Source of the DNA: Tenacibaculum dicentrarchi | GTDB taxonomy: Bacteria; Bacteroidota; Bacteroidia; Flavobacteriales; Flavobacteriaceae | Direction of reading: 5' to 3' | Assembly (NCBI RefSeq): GCF_964036635.1 | Contig: NZ_OZ038524.1 | Location: forward strand, 1,784,001 to 1,848,000 | DNA length: 64,000 nt | Shown: one piece after another, positions 1 to 7,697 of the stretch | How the letters are laid out: every line of letters begins with the position of its first letter | How positions within the stretch are numbered: the first letter of the stretch is position 1 | Position numbers and translations under genes: made by a program | The notes under the pieces: model-generated | The model's input: only the letters and a program-made list of their open reading frames with translations | Databases searched by the model: none | What the model was told of the DNA's origin: nothing

Positions 1-1
1 C

Positions 2-1972
2 GAAGGAGTCGAAGTTGTCCATTTTCACGGTAAAAATGATTATGAGGAAGGTTTATGGGTTGCAAATGAAATTAAGAAACTTGTAGCTAACGAAACGTGT
101 AAACATTCAGACTTTGCCATTTTATATAGAGCCAATCACATTTCACGCAGCATCGAACAATCTCTAATTAGAGAGAATATCCCTTATTCTGTTTTTGGTG
201 GCATTAGATTTTTTGAACGTAAAGAAATTAAAGATGTACTTGCTTATTTAAGATTGGTTGAACTTGGGGATGATTTTTCTTTTCTAAGAGTAGTTAATAC
301 TCCAAGCAGAGGTTTAGGTAAAAAGTTTATTGAAAATGTAGCCAAAATTGCCGAAAAGGAAAATATTTCTCTTTACTCAGCATTAAAAGAAAATATATCA
401 CAAAAGGATTTAAGTCGTAAAGGAGCCATAGAATTTATAGAATTAATCGAAAAGTTTAAAAAAACAAAAAATGATTTAATTATCTCAGATTTAACCAAAG
501 AAATAATGGACGAAAGTGGTCTTTCTGCGTATTATAGAACTGATGGAGACACAGATAGATTAGACAATGTAAAAGAACTTCAAAACTCTATTATTTTATT
601 AGAAACACAGGATGAAGAACAAATAAATCTTACTGAGTATTTGCAAGAAATAGCACTCTATACAAATATGGATATTGAAGACGATAAAAATGATAGAGTT
701 AAATTAATGACCATTCATACTTCTAAAGGTTTAGAATTTCCTTACGTTTTTCTTTGCGGTTTTACAGAAGGGGTTTTACCGAGTGCAATGTCAATTAAGG
801 AAAGAAGAGCAAAAGCCATTGAAGAAGAAAGACGTTTGACCTATGTTGCTATAACAAGAGCTGAAAAAGCATTTTATATGACCGAATCTGAAGGTTTCAA
901 TTTCAGTACAGGTCTAAATAAATACCCTTCACGCTTTCTCTTTGAAATAAGCGATAACTATTTTGTTCGTAAAGGTGAATTAAGTCAAGAAATTATAGAT
1001 GAAGCCAAAGAACAACTCAAATTAGATTCAACTCGCCAATCTATGCAAAAAAGATTTGAAGTTGGAGATATAGTAAATCATGCTATTTGGAAACAAGGAA
1101 AAATTATTGAAGTAAACGAAGACAAAGGTGAGTATCAAATTGAATTCTCTGAAACATTAAAGGTTAAACCAATAAATTTTGAATTTAGAGGGCTGTCAAT
1201 AATAGATGTGCCTGCCGAAAAAAATGATGAAACCAAAGAAGAAGCCGAACGAGTTGAAAGAGAAAAAGCTGAATTGAAATCCAAAGAAGAAGCCGAACGA
1301 GTTGAAAGAGAAAAGGCTGAATTGAAAGCCAAAGAAGAAGCTGAACGAGTTGAAAGAGAAAAGTCTGAATTGAAAGCCAAAGAAGAAGCCGAACGAATTG
1401 AAAGAGAAAAGGCTGAATTGAAAGCTAATGAAGAAGCTGAACGAGTTGAAAGAGAAAAGTCTGAATTGAAAGCCAAAGAAGAAGCCGAACGAATTGAAAG
1501 AGAAAAGGCTGAATTGAAAGCTAATGAAGAAGCTGAACGAGTTGAAAGAGAAAAGTCTGAATTGAAAGCCAAAGAAGAAGCCGAACGAATTGAAAGAGAA
1601 AAGGCTGAATTGAAAGCTAATGAAGAAGCTGAACGAGTTGAAAGAGAAAAGTCTGAATTGAAAGCCAAAGAAGAAGCCGAACGAGTTGAAAGAGAAAAAG
1701 CTGAATTGAAATCCAAAGAAGAAGCTGAACGAGTTGAAAGAGAAAAGTCTGAATTGAAAGCCAAAGAAGAAGCCGAACGAATTGAAAGAGAAAAGTCTGA
1801 ATTGAAAGCCAAAGAAGAAGCCGAACGAATTGAAAGAGAAAAAACTGAGTTGAAAGCTAATGAAGAAGTACTAAGCCCAACAAAGTATAAAAATAATGGC
1901 GGAGATCCAGAAAAACACGTAGATAGTACAAGTAATAATTTTTGGTCTAGATTTAAAAAGTTGTGGTCTTAA
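2..1972 (+). CDS. UvrD/PcrA-like superfamily 1 DNA helicase, C-terminal part, with a long charged repeat tail
   Basis: This is the 3' part of an SF1A helicase; the frame is open from position 2, so the N-terminal ATPase half lies upstream of the window. The 656 visible residues hold the helicase 2A region (ILYRANHISRSIEQSL near residue 45), motif V (TIHTSKGLEFPYVFLCG near 236) and motif VI (EEERRLTYVAITRAEK near 275). A PcrA-type Tudor-like module follows (FEVGDIVNHAIWKQGKI, about 352-400), which in PcrA/UvrD binds RNA polymerase. Residues 412-619 are 13 repeats of 16 residues rich in E, R and K, predicted to be a rigid single helix or coiled coil. The last 30 residues are encoded inside an attC-like hairpin (1879-2000), so the gene is probably itself carried by a cassette. 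The helicase class is certain; its biological role is not. A DNA-repair or a defence role is possible. Confidence 0.9.
   Translation, partial: EGVEVVHFHGKNDYEEGLWVANEIKKLVANETCKHSDFAILYRANHISRSIEQSLIRENIPYSVFGGIRFFERKEIKDVLAYLRLVELGDDFSFLRVVNTPSRGLGKKFIENVAKIAEKENISLYSALKENISQKDLSRKGAIEFIELIEKFKKTKNDLIISDLTKEIMDESGLSAYYRTDGDTDRLDNVKELQNSIILLETQDEEQINLTEYLQEIALYTNMDIEDDKNDRVKLMTIHTSKGLEFPYVFLCGFTEGVLPSAMSIKERRAKAIEEERRLTYVAITRAEKAFYMTESEGFNFSTGLNKYPSRFLFEISDNYFVRKGELSQEIIDEAKEQLKLDSTRQSMQKRFEVGDIVNHAIWKQGKIIEVNEDKGEYQIEFSETLKVKPINFEFRGLSIIDVPAEKNDETKEEAERVEREKAELKSKEEAERVEREKAELKAKEEAERVEREKSELKAKEEAERIEREKAELKANEEAERVEREKSELKAKEEAERIEREKAELKANEEAERVEREKSELKAKEEAERIEREKAELKANEEAERVEREKSELKAKEEAERVEREKAELKSKEEAERVEREKSELKAKEEAERIEREKSELKAKEEAERIEREKTELKANEEVLSPTKYKNNGGDPEKHVDSTSNNFWSRFKKLWS
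1235..1858 (+). repeat. 13 tandem 48-bp coding repeats (16-residue E/R/K units)
   Basis: Thirteen in-frame 48-bp units encode variants of K/N-EEAER-V/I-EREK-A/S/T-ELK-A/S. Units 4-9 alternate in a higher-order 96-bp pattern (K-start Ile unit followed by N-start Val unit, three times), which points to recent expansion by unequal exchange or slippage. The charge pattern (E paired with K or R at i+4) is that of ER/K single alpha helices; 208 residues would span roughly 30 nm if fully helical. The copy number probably varies between strains. Confidence 0.95.
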
Positions 1973-2000
1973 TCCCGCCACTATTCTTATACAGACCGTT
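1879..2000 (+). repeat. attC-like recombination site A (overlaps the helicase 3' end)
   Basis: The left arm is GCCCAAC, AAA, then GTATAAAAATAATGGCGG. The right arm is CCGCCACTATTCTTATAC, AGACC, then GTT. The arms are complementary except for two A·C oppositions, which become T·G wobbles on the bottom strand. GCCCAAC fits the integron 5' box RYYYAAC exactly, and GTTAACC nearly fits GTTRRRY. The left arm lies within the helicase reading frame and the stop codon (1970-1972) lies between the arms. It is followed directly by the first ORF-less cassette. Confidence 0.8.
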
Positions 2001-2447
2001 AACCTGCATTAAGCCAAATTACACGGAATATTAACGGAATTAAGCGTTTTCGAAAAGTAAAATCCTGACAAAGATTACGTGAATCTGTTTGTAATGAAAA
2101 CAGCGGACTTTCTAGCTCGTTTACGCAATAGAAACGGAATCGTAAAACAGCAGATTTTAAAAAATATTACGCAAGAATTTGTCTATAATTCCGAAATGAA
2201 AATGGCGGACTTTTTAGCTCGTTTACGCAATAGAAAATAAAAATGAAAAAATGTTCGGAATATTCCCGATGTTAGATTTTTTAGCGTAAGTTTATATGAA
2301 AATTTAGACAAGTTAAACACCGAATAAAAATGCTGAAAAATATGTGATTTTATAACGGTATTTTAATTAAAAAAGAAAAAACGCACGTTAACAAAGTGTA
2401 TGAGCGCATATTTTCCTGGCGGAAAAATACGCCACATACACATGGCG
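1999..2447 (+). repeat. ORF-less repeat cassette, copy 1 (own attC-like hairpin at 2390-2449)
   Basis: This 449-bp unit recurs at 3944, 5825, 6273 and (truncated) 9059. It starts at the TT of the upstream GTT and ends at the G of its own GTT, that is, exactly at integron-type cleavage points. Its last 60 bases form a compact attC-like hairpin (AAC, AAA, GTGTATG ... CATACAC, ATGGC, GTT). The body has an internal direct repeat (GCGGACTTTYTAGCTCGTTT, about 2102 and 2203). No protein frame is conserved among the copies. This fills the gap between the helicase and the first TIR gene; no other gene is seen there. Confidence 0.85.
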
Positions 2448-2538
2448 TTGGCAACAATTCTACTCATACCCCAGAAAAAAAGTTTGAATAAATACTAAAT
2501 AAAAGATTGACAATAACTATATTTTTTAAAAAAATACT

Positions 2539-3348
2539 ATGTATAGAGGATTTAATTTAAACTTTACCTTAAATGATAATGAATCTGAAGAATATGAAAA
2601 GCAGGGAAAAGAAATTTTTAATAATTTCAGGAAAGAAATCAAAAACAAAATAGATTCATATTCTCTTAATAATGGAAACCTTAGTGCCAACCTTATAATT
2701 AATGATTGGTTTCCAAACGTAAAAGCTGATATATTCTTATCTCATTCTCATAAAGACGAAAAAACTGCATTCATAATTGCTGGTTGGATTTATAAAAAAT
2801 TAGGTTTAACAACATTTATTGATTCAGCAGTTTGGGGTTATGCTGATAATTTAATTGATGCATTAAATTACGATTATTGTTATAATGAAGAGAAAAAAAC
2901 TTATGATTATAGAACATCTAACAATACTTGCTCTCATGTAAATTTAATGTTGCTTAATTCATTAAACAAAATGATAGATAATTGTGAATGTATCTTTTTC
3001 TTAAATACACCTAATTCAATTTCTTCTGAAAATTTCATTAAACAAAGTAGAACTTTTTCTCCTTGGATTTATTCGGAAATTTGTACAACTCAAATAATTA
3101 AAAAAAAGACACCAAAAAGACTTAAATCTGAATATAAAATGTTTTCGACAGAAGCTCAATTAAACGAAAGTAAACGTTCAGAACTTTTAATTGAATATGA
3201 TATTGATTTATCACATCTTATGGATATTGATTTTGAAAGCTTTAGAAGATGGATTCTAGGAAATAATATTTATTCTCTAAGTCCTTTAGATAGTTTGTAC
3301 AAAATGTTTCCCATTAAAAATAATCAAAAATATAAGCAACTTTATTAA
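2539..3348 (+). CDS. TIR-domain protein of a two-gene cassette
   Basis: This 269-residue protein has an N-terminal helical segment (1-60), then a TIR-type fold opening with DIFLSHSHKDE (64-74). A second core strand is CECIFFLNTP (149-158). The motif SPWIYSE (174-180) supplies a Glu at the place of the catalytic Glu of NAD-cleaving TIR domains. There is no signal peptide, so it is probably cytoplasmic. The stop codon touches the ATG of the next gene (3349) with no spacer, so the two are co-translated. The cassette runs from 2448 to 3943. By analogy with bacterial TIR immune proteins, I infer that it makes or cleaves an NAD-derived signal on phage infection; no sensor or Thoeris ThsA is present. 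Confidence 0.8.
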   Translation: MYRGFNLNFTLNDNESEEYEKQGKEIFNNFRKEIKNKIDSYSLNNGNLSANLIINDWFPNVKADIFLSHSHKDEKTAFIIAGWIYKKLGLTTFIDSAVWGYADNLIDALNYDYCYNEEKKTYDYRTSNNTCSHVNLMLLNSLNKMIDNCECIFFLNTPNSISSENFIKQSRTFSPWIYSEICTTQIIKKKTPKRLKSEYKMFSTEAQLNESKRSELLIEYDIDLSHLMDIDFESFRRWILGNNIYSLSPLDSLYKMFPIKNNQKYKQLY

Positions 3349-3744
3349 ATGGAAAATAAATTAAAACACCTAGAATTTATACAAAATACAATTACAAGAA
3401 TGAGTACCAATTCCTTTACTGTTAAAGGGTGGTCTGTAGCAATTATTACAGCCTTATTTGCTTTTTCTGCAAATGAATCAAACAAAAACTATGCTTATTT
3501 AGTATATTTTATAGCTCCTTTTTTTTGGTATTTAAATGCCTTTTTTTTAATGCAAGAGAGGAGATATAGAGAACTTTATAATGAAGTTAGGTTAAAAAAA
3601 AATAATGTAATAGATTTTTCTATGGATGCATCTAAATTCAATAAAGGGAAATGTGCTTTTTGGAGAAGTTGTTTTGGTGAAACTATTTTTCCATTATATT
3701 TAATATTACTTCTTATTGGAACATATATAATTTTAAAAATGTAA
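3349..3744 (+). CDS. Small membrane protein partnered with the TIR protein (HLEFIQ...NSF..KGW family)
   Basis: This 131-residue protein has three predicted membrane segments (about 27-40, 47-68 and 113-130). The N-terminal motif is HLEFIQ, x3, I, x, R, x3, NSF, x2, KGW (7-28). The same motif and membrane layout occur in the protein at 4421-5077, whose partner is also a TIR protein. It starts directly after the TIR stop codon. I recognise the family only as a recurrent small membrane protein and cannot give it a tested function. The pairing suggests a membrane effector (pore or channel) triggered by the TIR product, like SLATT-type or other membrane effectors of nucleotide-signalling immunity. 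That role is inference. Confidence 0.7.
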   Translation: MENKLKHLEFIQNTITRMSTNSFTVKGWSVAIITALFAFSANESNKNYAYLVYFIAPFFWYLNAFFLMQERRYRELYNEVRLKKNNVIDFSMDASKFNKGKCAFWRSCFGETIFPLYLILLLIGTYIILKM

Positions 3745-3756
3745 AAAACTGTTGCC

Positions 3757-3945
3757 AACAATGTGTATAGTTAATGCGGGTTAAGTGCTTAACCAAAAGT
3801 TTTGTGTATATTTACTAAGTCCGTCAAATCATTTTGATTTGACTTTAGTACAGAAAAAAATAAAGGCAAACAAAATGCTTTGCCTCGTGCTAAATTGAAA
3901 GTCCTCTGACTTTCTATTCCCGCACTAAACCATACACGAAACGTT
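3757..3945 (+). repeat. attC-like recombination site B (end of TIR cassette 1)
   Basis: The left arm is GTTGCCAAC, AAT, GTGTATAGTTAATGCGGG; the right arm is CCCGCACTAAACCATACAC, GAAAC, GTT. Pairing of the arms leaves two A·C oppositions and one bulged base. The ten bases ending at AAC are the reverse complement of the first ten bases of the cassette (GTTGGCAACA, 2447-2456), as expected of a cassette's two ends. At 189 bp it is the longest site in the array, and its centre holds smaller hairpins such as GTCAAATCA...TGATTTGAC. Confidence 0.85.
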
Positions 3946-4392
3946 AACCTGCATTAAGCCAAATTACACGGAATATTAACGTAATTAAGCGTTTTCGAAA
4001 AGTAAAATCCTGACAAAGATTACGTGAATCTGTTTCTAATGAAAACAGCGGACTTTCTAGCTCGTTTACGCAATAGAAACGGAATCGTAAAACAGCAGAT
4101 TTTAAAAAATATTACGCAAGAATTTGTCTATAATTCCGAAATGAAAATGGCGGACTTTTTAGCTCGTTTACGCAATAGAAAATAAAAATGAAAAAATGTT
4201 CGGAATATTCCCGATGTTAGATTTTTTAGCGTAAGTTTATATGAAAATTTAGACAAGTTAAACACCGAATAAAAATGCTGAAAAATATGTGATTTTATAA
4301 CGGTATTTTAATTAAAAAAGAAAAAACGCACGTTAACAAAGTGTATGAGCGCATATTTTCCTGGCGGAAAAATACGCCACATACACATGGCG
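3944..4392 (+). repeat. ORF-less repeat cassette, copy 2 (own attC-like hairpin at 4335-4394)
   Basis: This copy is 449 bp and almost identical to copy 1 (for example, GTTTCTAATG here against GTTTGTAATG). It sits precisely between TIR cassettes 1 and 2. The near-identity to copy 1 across a gene cassette implies recent duplication by insertion rather than ancient divergence. No gene is seen in it. Confidence 0.85.
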
Positions 4393-4420
4393 TTGTGCGT
4401 CATATAACCAAACCAACAAA

Positions 4421-5077
4421 ATGAGTGCTATAAACGAAAAACATTTAGAATTTATTCAAGGAGTTATAAATAGACATAATTCGAATTCTTTTAAAATTAA
4501 GGGTTGGGCAATTACAATTACTTCTGCAATATTTGCTCTTACAGGAACAATTAAAGAACCTTATTTATGTTTCATAGCAATTGGGCCTATAATAATGTTT
4601 TGGATTTTAGATTCAATGTTTCTTGCAAATGAAAGGTGTTTTGTATCATTATACTCTTGTGTAGCAAAAGGAAATAAAATAAAAATACCTAAAGAGCAAC
4701 TGAAAAAGAAAATAAGGAAAGTTTTAGATAATGACCCAACAATAACCGCTAAAGAATATTCAGTCACAGATTATTCAATGAATTTTGTTCAATTTAAAGA
4801 ACTGAAAAGGAATAATTGGATTTCAGTTATTGGTTCTTATACAATTAGATGGTTTTATTTAGTTTTAATTCTATTAACTCTTATAACTTTTTACGGTCTA
4901 AAAACTTTAAATAAAACTGAAGAAGCAAAACCTTTGAATATAAATGCAACAATAACTAATTCAAAAAATTTCAATATAAATCCAATTGATGTTAATGCAA
5001 CAATAATTTCTTCTGACACTTTAAAAATTAAAGAAATATCAAAACCAATTAAAATTAATAAACTCAAAAAAAAATAA
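4421..5077 (+). CDS. Small membrane protein partnered with a TIR protein, longer paralogue
   Basis: This 218-residue paralogue of the protein at 3349-3744 has HLEFIQ (8-13), NSF (22-24), KGW (27-29), membrane segments at about 27-42 and 48-67, and a third near 130-157. It adds a soluble linker between segments 2 and 3 and an Asn/Ile/Lys-rich C-terminal tail (160-218). Here the membrane gene precedes its TIR partner by four bases, the reverse of the order in cassette 1. The same family paired with two different TIR types argues for a functional partnership. Effector activity at the inner membrane is inferred. Confidence 0.7.
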   Translation: MSAINEKHLEFIQGVINRHNSNSFKIKGWAITITSAIFALTGTIKEPYLCFIAIGPIIMFWILDSMFLANERCFVSLYSCVAKGNKIKIPKEQLKKKIRKVLDNDPTITAKEYSVTDYSMNFVQFKELKRNNWISVIGSYTIRWFYLVLILLTLITFYGLKTLNKTEEAKPLNINATITNSKNFNINPIDVNATIISSDTLKIKEISKPIKINKLKKK

Positions 5078-5081
5078 ATCT

Positions 5082-5690
5082 ATGGCAAGAAAAACATTCA
5101 TCTCATATAAATATAGTGAGGCTCAAAATTTAAGAGACGAAATTCTTGAAAGCCTTGGAGAAGATGCTACTTATTACCAAGGAGAAACTTCCGAATCTGC
5201 GGATTTAACTGACACTTCTACCGAAAATATTAAAAAGGATTTAAAAGATAAAATGTACAATACTTCTGTTACTATAGTCATAATATCGCCAAACATTAAG
5301 AAAAGTAAGTGGATTGATTGGGAAATTGAATATTGTTTAAAAAACATTACTCGAAAAGGAAGAACTTCACAAACAAACGGAATTGTTGCTGTCATACAAA
5401 AAGTTAATGGCAGGTATGATTGGTTTAAGACAATTAGCCAACAAAATGACGGCTGTCGTTCATCTTCTTATTCAACAGCATTAGTATATGACATTATAAA
5501 TAAAAATAGATTTAACCAAGAACCGAAAGTTTACTCTTGTGAAACGTGTAAAATAGTTACTGAATCAACTGCTTCTTACATATCATACATTGACGAAGAG
5601 TCTTTTCTTATTGACCCAAATACATATATTGAAAACGCATTTGGAAAAAGTGAAAATTCAGAAGATTACGACTTAACAAAGGAAAAATAA
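5082..5690 (+). CDS. TIR-like protein of the DUF1863/ThsB type
   Basis: This 202-residue protein opens with KTFISYKYSEA (4-14). It continues with TSVTIVIISPN (61-71) and SKWIDWEIEYCL (75-86), in which W77 and E81 match the conserved Trp and the Glu of ThsB-like TIR domains (DUF1863). These proteins sense phage and make cyclic ADP-ribose-type signals in Thoeris. The canonical Thoeris effector ThsA is absent; the only partner is the membrane protein just upstream (4-base gap), so this may be a Thoeris-like system with a membrane effector. The C-terminal part (170-202) is acidic and unassigned. Confidence 0.8.
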   Translation: MARKTFISYKYSEAQNLRDEILESLGEDATYYQGETSESADLTDTSTENIKKDLKDKMYNTSVTIVIISPNIKKSKWIDWEIEYCLKNITRKGRTSQTNGIVAVIQKVNGRYDWFKTISQQNDGCRSSSYSTALVYDIINKNRFNQEPKVYSCETCKIVTESTASYISYIDEESFLIDPNTYIENAFGKSENSEDYDLTKEK

Positions 5691-5702
5691 ATACGAACGC
5701 AC

Positions 5703-5826
5703 AACACCGTATAAAATTAATTGCTGGTTTTAGCCAATTTACGTAAGTCCTCGCGGAATTTAAATTTGTGTTTTATTTGCTAACTTTGGTACTTAAAACA
5801 CGCAACTAATCTTATACAACAACGTT
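5703..5826 (+). repeat. attC-like recombination site C (end of TIR cassette 2)
   Basis: The left arm is ACGCACAAC, ACC, GTATAAAATTAATTGC; the right arm is GCAACTAATCTTATAC, AACAAC, GTT. There are two A·C oppositions on this strand, which are G·T wobbles on the other. The nine bases ending at AAC are the exact reverse complement of the cassette start GTTGTGCGT (4392-4400). The site is the same length as, and very similar throughout to, site E at 14567, although the genes they follow are unrelated. Confidence 0.85.
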
Positions 5827-6272
5827 AACCTGCATTAAGCCAAATTACACGGAATATTAACGTAATTAAGCGTTTTCGAAAAGTAAAATCCTGACAAAGA
5901 TTACGTGAATCTGTTTGTAATGAAAATAGCGGACTTTCTAGCTCGTTTACGCAATAGAAACGGAATCGTAAAACAGCAGATTTTGAAAAATATTACGTAA
6001 GATTTTGCTTATAATTCCGAAATAAAACCGTAGACTTTTTAGCTCGTTTACGCAATCGAAAATAAAAATGAAAAAATGTTCGGAATATTCCCGATTTTAG
6101 ATTTTTTCACGTAAGTTTATATCAAAATTTAGACAAGTTAAACGCCGAATAAAAACGCTGAAAAATATGTGATTTTATAACGGTATTTTAATTAAAACAG
6201 AAAAAACGCACGTTAACAAAGTGTATGAGCGCATATTTTCCTGGCGGAAAAATACGCCACATACACATGGCG
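5825..6272 (+). repeat. ORF-less repeat cassette, copy 3 (own attC-like hairpin at 6215-6274)
   Basis: This copy is 448 bp and more diverged from copies 1 and 2, with scattered substitutions and an altered segment near 6021-6035. It is followed without any spacer by copy 4, and the joint reads GGCG|TTAACC, a perfect head-to-tail junction at the integron cleavage point. Confidence 0.85.
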
Positions 6273-6722
6273 TTAACCTGCATTAAGCCAAATTACACGG
6301 AATATTAACGTAATTAAGCGTTTCCTAAAAGTAAAATTCTGACAAAGATTACGTGAATCTGTTTGTAATGAGAATAGCGGACTTTCTAGCTCCTTTGCGC
6401 AATAGAAACGGAATCGTAAAACAGCAGATTTTGAAAAATATTACGTAAGATTTTACTTATAATTCCGAAATGAAAATGGCGGACTTTTTAGCTCGTTTAC
6501 GCAATCGAAAATAAAAATGAAAAAATGTTCGGAATATTTCCGATGTTAAATTTTTTAGCGTAAGTTTATATGAAAATTTAGACAAGTTAAATGCCGAATA
6601 AAAACGCTGAAAAATATGTGATTTTATAACGGTATTTTAATTAAAAAAGAAAAAAACGCACGTTAACAAAGTGTATGAGCGCATATTTTCCTGGCGGAAA
6701 AATACGCCACATACACTAGGCG
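6273..6722 (+). repeat. ORF-less repeat cassette, copy 4, tandem to copy 3 (own attC-like hairpin at 6665-6724)
   Basis: This copy is 450 bp and begins at the cleavage point of copy 3. Copies 3 and 4 share features against copies 1 and 2 (ATAGCGGAC for ACAGCGGAC, and ATTACGTAAGATTTT). They also differ from each other at several sites, so the tandem pair is not a fresh duplication of one copy. The next bases, GTTGGCAAAA, open the following gene cassette. Confidence 0.85.
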
Positions 6723-6739
6723 TTGGCAAAAATTAGAGA

Positions 6740-7492
6740 ATGAAAGAATTAATTAAAGAGTTAGCAGAATATTTGAACAATAATCAATGGTTAAATTTGG
6801 TGTTTTTACTACTCGCTATTTCAAGTATTGTTGTTTCATATTTATTGTATTTAAAGTCCAAAAAATCAAAAAAGCCAACTTATATAATTAAGAGCTTTAA
6901 TCTTGTAAAGGAAAAGGTTTCAAAAATTGAGCAAGTCAAAATTTTATATGACGAAAAAGTTATTAACAACTTAACTGTAAGTAAACTATCTCTTTGGAAC
7001 AAAGGGAAAGAGACAATAGATAGTTCAGACATTGCACCAAAAGATAAAATTAGAATTGATATTGCTAAAAATCATAAAATTCTAAATGCAAATATCATTT
7101 ATCAAAAGAAGATTGCTAACAACTTCAGTCTTAACCTTAATAAATCTCAAAGTTCTTTAAAGATAGATTTTGACTATTTTCATTTTAATGAAGGTGTCGT
7201 TATCGAATTATATCACACAGGAACTTCAAGTAGTGAATTAGAATTAAACGGAACAATAAAAGGGGTTAAAGAAATACAGAAAGGAGAAATTAAAAAGGAT
7301 TATTTGATTGATTTAGTCTATGGTAAAACTTTAGGGCGACTAGGAGATAAATTAAAAGGTTTTTGGTGGAAAGTTTATTTTTTCATTACACTTCCACTAT
7401 TTATACCTATAATTATAATAACAATGCCAATATCTAGAGTTTATGAAATGACAAGATTAGTTCCGAAAGAATTCGAACTGAATGATGAATAA
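6740..7492 (+). CDS. Membrane-anchored protein of unknown function, cassette-borne
   Basis: I do not recognise this 250-residue protein. Residues 19-37 form a membrane segment (LVFLLLAISSIVVSYLLYL) followed by a Lys/Ser-rich stop-transfer stretch. A soluble, probably beta-rich domain covers roughly 45-190, and a second membrane segment lies at about 207-228 (VYFFITLPLFIPIIIITMP). It is the only gene in its cassette (6723-7624) and starts 16 bases after the upstream attC-like GTT, in the same orientation as the TIR cassettes. A role in defence is possible from its company only. Confidence 0.7.
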   Translation: MKELIKELAEYLNNNQWLNLVFLLLAISSIVVSYLLYLKSKKSKKPTYIIKSFNLVKEKVSKIEQVKILYDEKVINNLTVSKLSLWNKGKETIDSSDIAPKDKIRIDIAKNHKILNANIIYQKKIANNFSLNLNKSQSSLKIDFDYFHFNEGVVIELYHTGTSSSELELNGTIKGVKEIQKGEIKKDYLIDLVYGKTLGRLGDKLKGFWWKVYFFITLPLFIPIIIITMPISRVYEMTRLVPKEFELNDE

Positions 7493-7500
7493 CTTTTGCC

Positions 7501-7626
7501 AACACCGTATATAATTTATTGCTGGCTTCTCTCCTACTTACGAAAGTCCTCTCGGACTTTCTTGGTCGGTAATTATTTATTAAATTAGTTACTTGAAACA
7601 CGCAACAAACCATATACAATCACGTT
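7501..7626 (+). repeat. attC-like recombination site D (end of cassette 3)
   Basis: The left arm is TTTTGCCAAC, ACC, GTATATAATTTATTGC; the right arm is GCAACAAACCATATAC, AATCAC, GTT. Three A·C oppositions are G·T wobbles on the bottom strand. The ten bases ending at AAC are the reverse complement of the cassette start GTTGGCAAAA (6722-6731). The loop carries a smaller hairpin, GAAAGTCC...GGACTTTC. Confidence 0.85.
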
Positions 7627-7697
7627 ATGTTTAACGGCGGAATTGAACTTTACTGAAATAGGTTGACTAAAAATTCATCAATTACTGATAGTCACTT

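Noticed and set aside
1135..1812. Long open frame on the minus strand opposite the helicase repeats
   Set aside because: It is the antisense of the 48-bp tandem repeats; its Ser/Phe/Asn-rich repeats have no start context or homology and the plus frame is clearly the gene.
1235..1858. CRISPR-like regular spacing
   Set aside because: The 48-bp units are contiguous coding repeats without unique spacers, and no cas genes are near.
2094..2240. 48-codon protein gene in the ORF-less cassette
   Set aside because: The frame is cut by stops in copies 3, 4 and 5 and the differences do not look codon-constrained, so it is not listed as a CDS.
2539..5690. Canonical Thoeris system
   Set aside because: A ThsB-like TIR protein is present, but neither a SIR2/SLOG ThsA nor a TM-macro effector is found; only the small membrane protein accompanies it.
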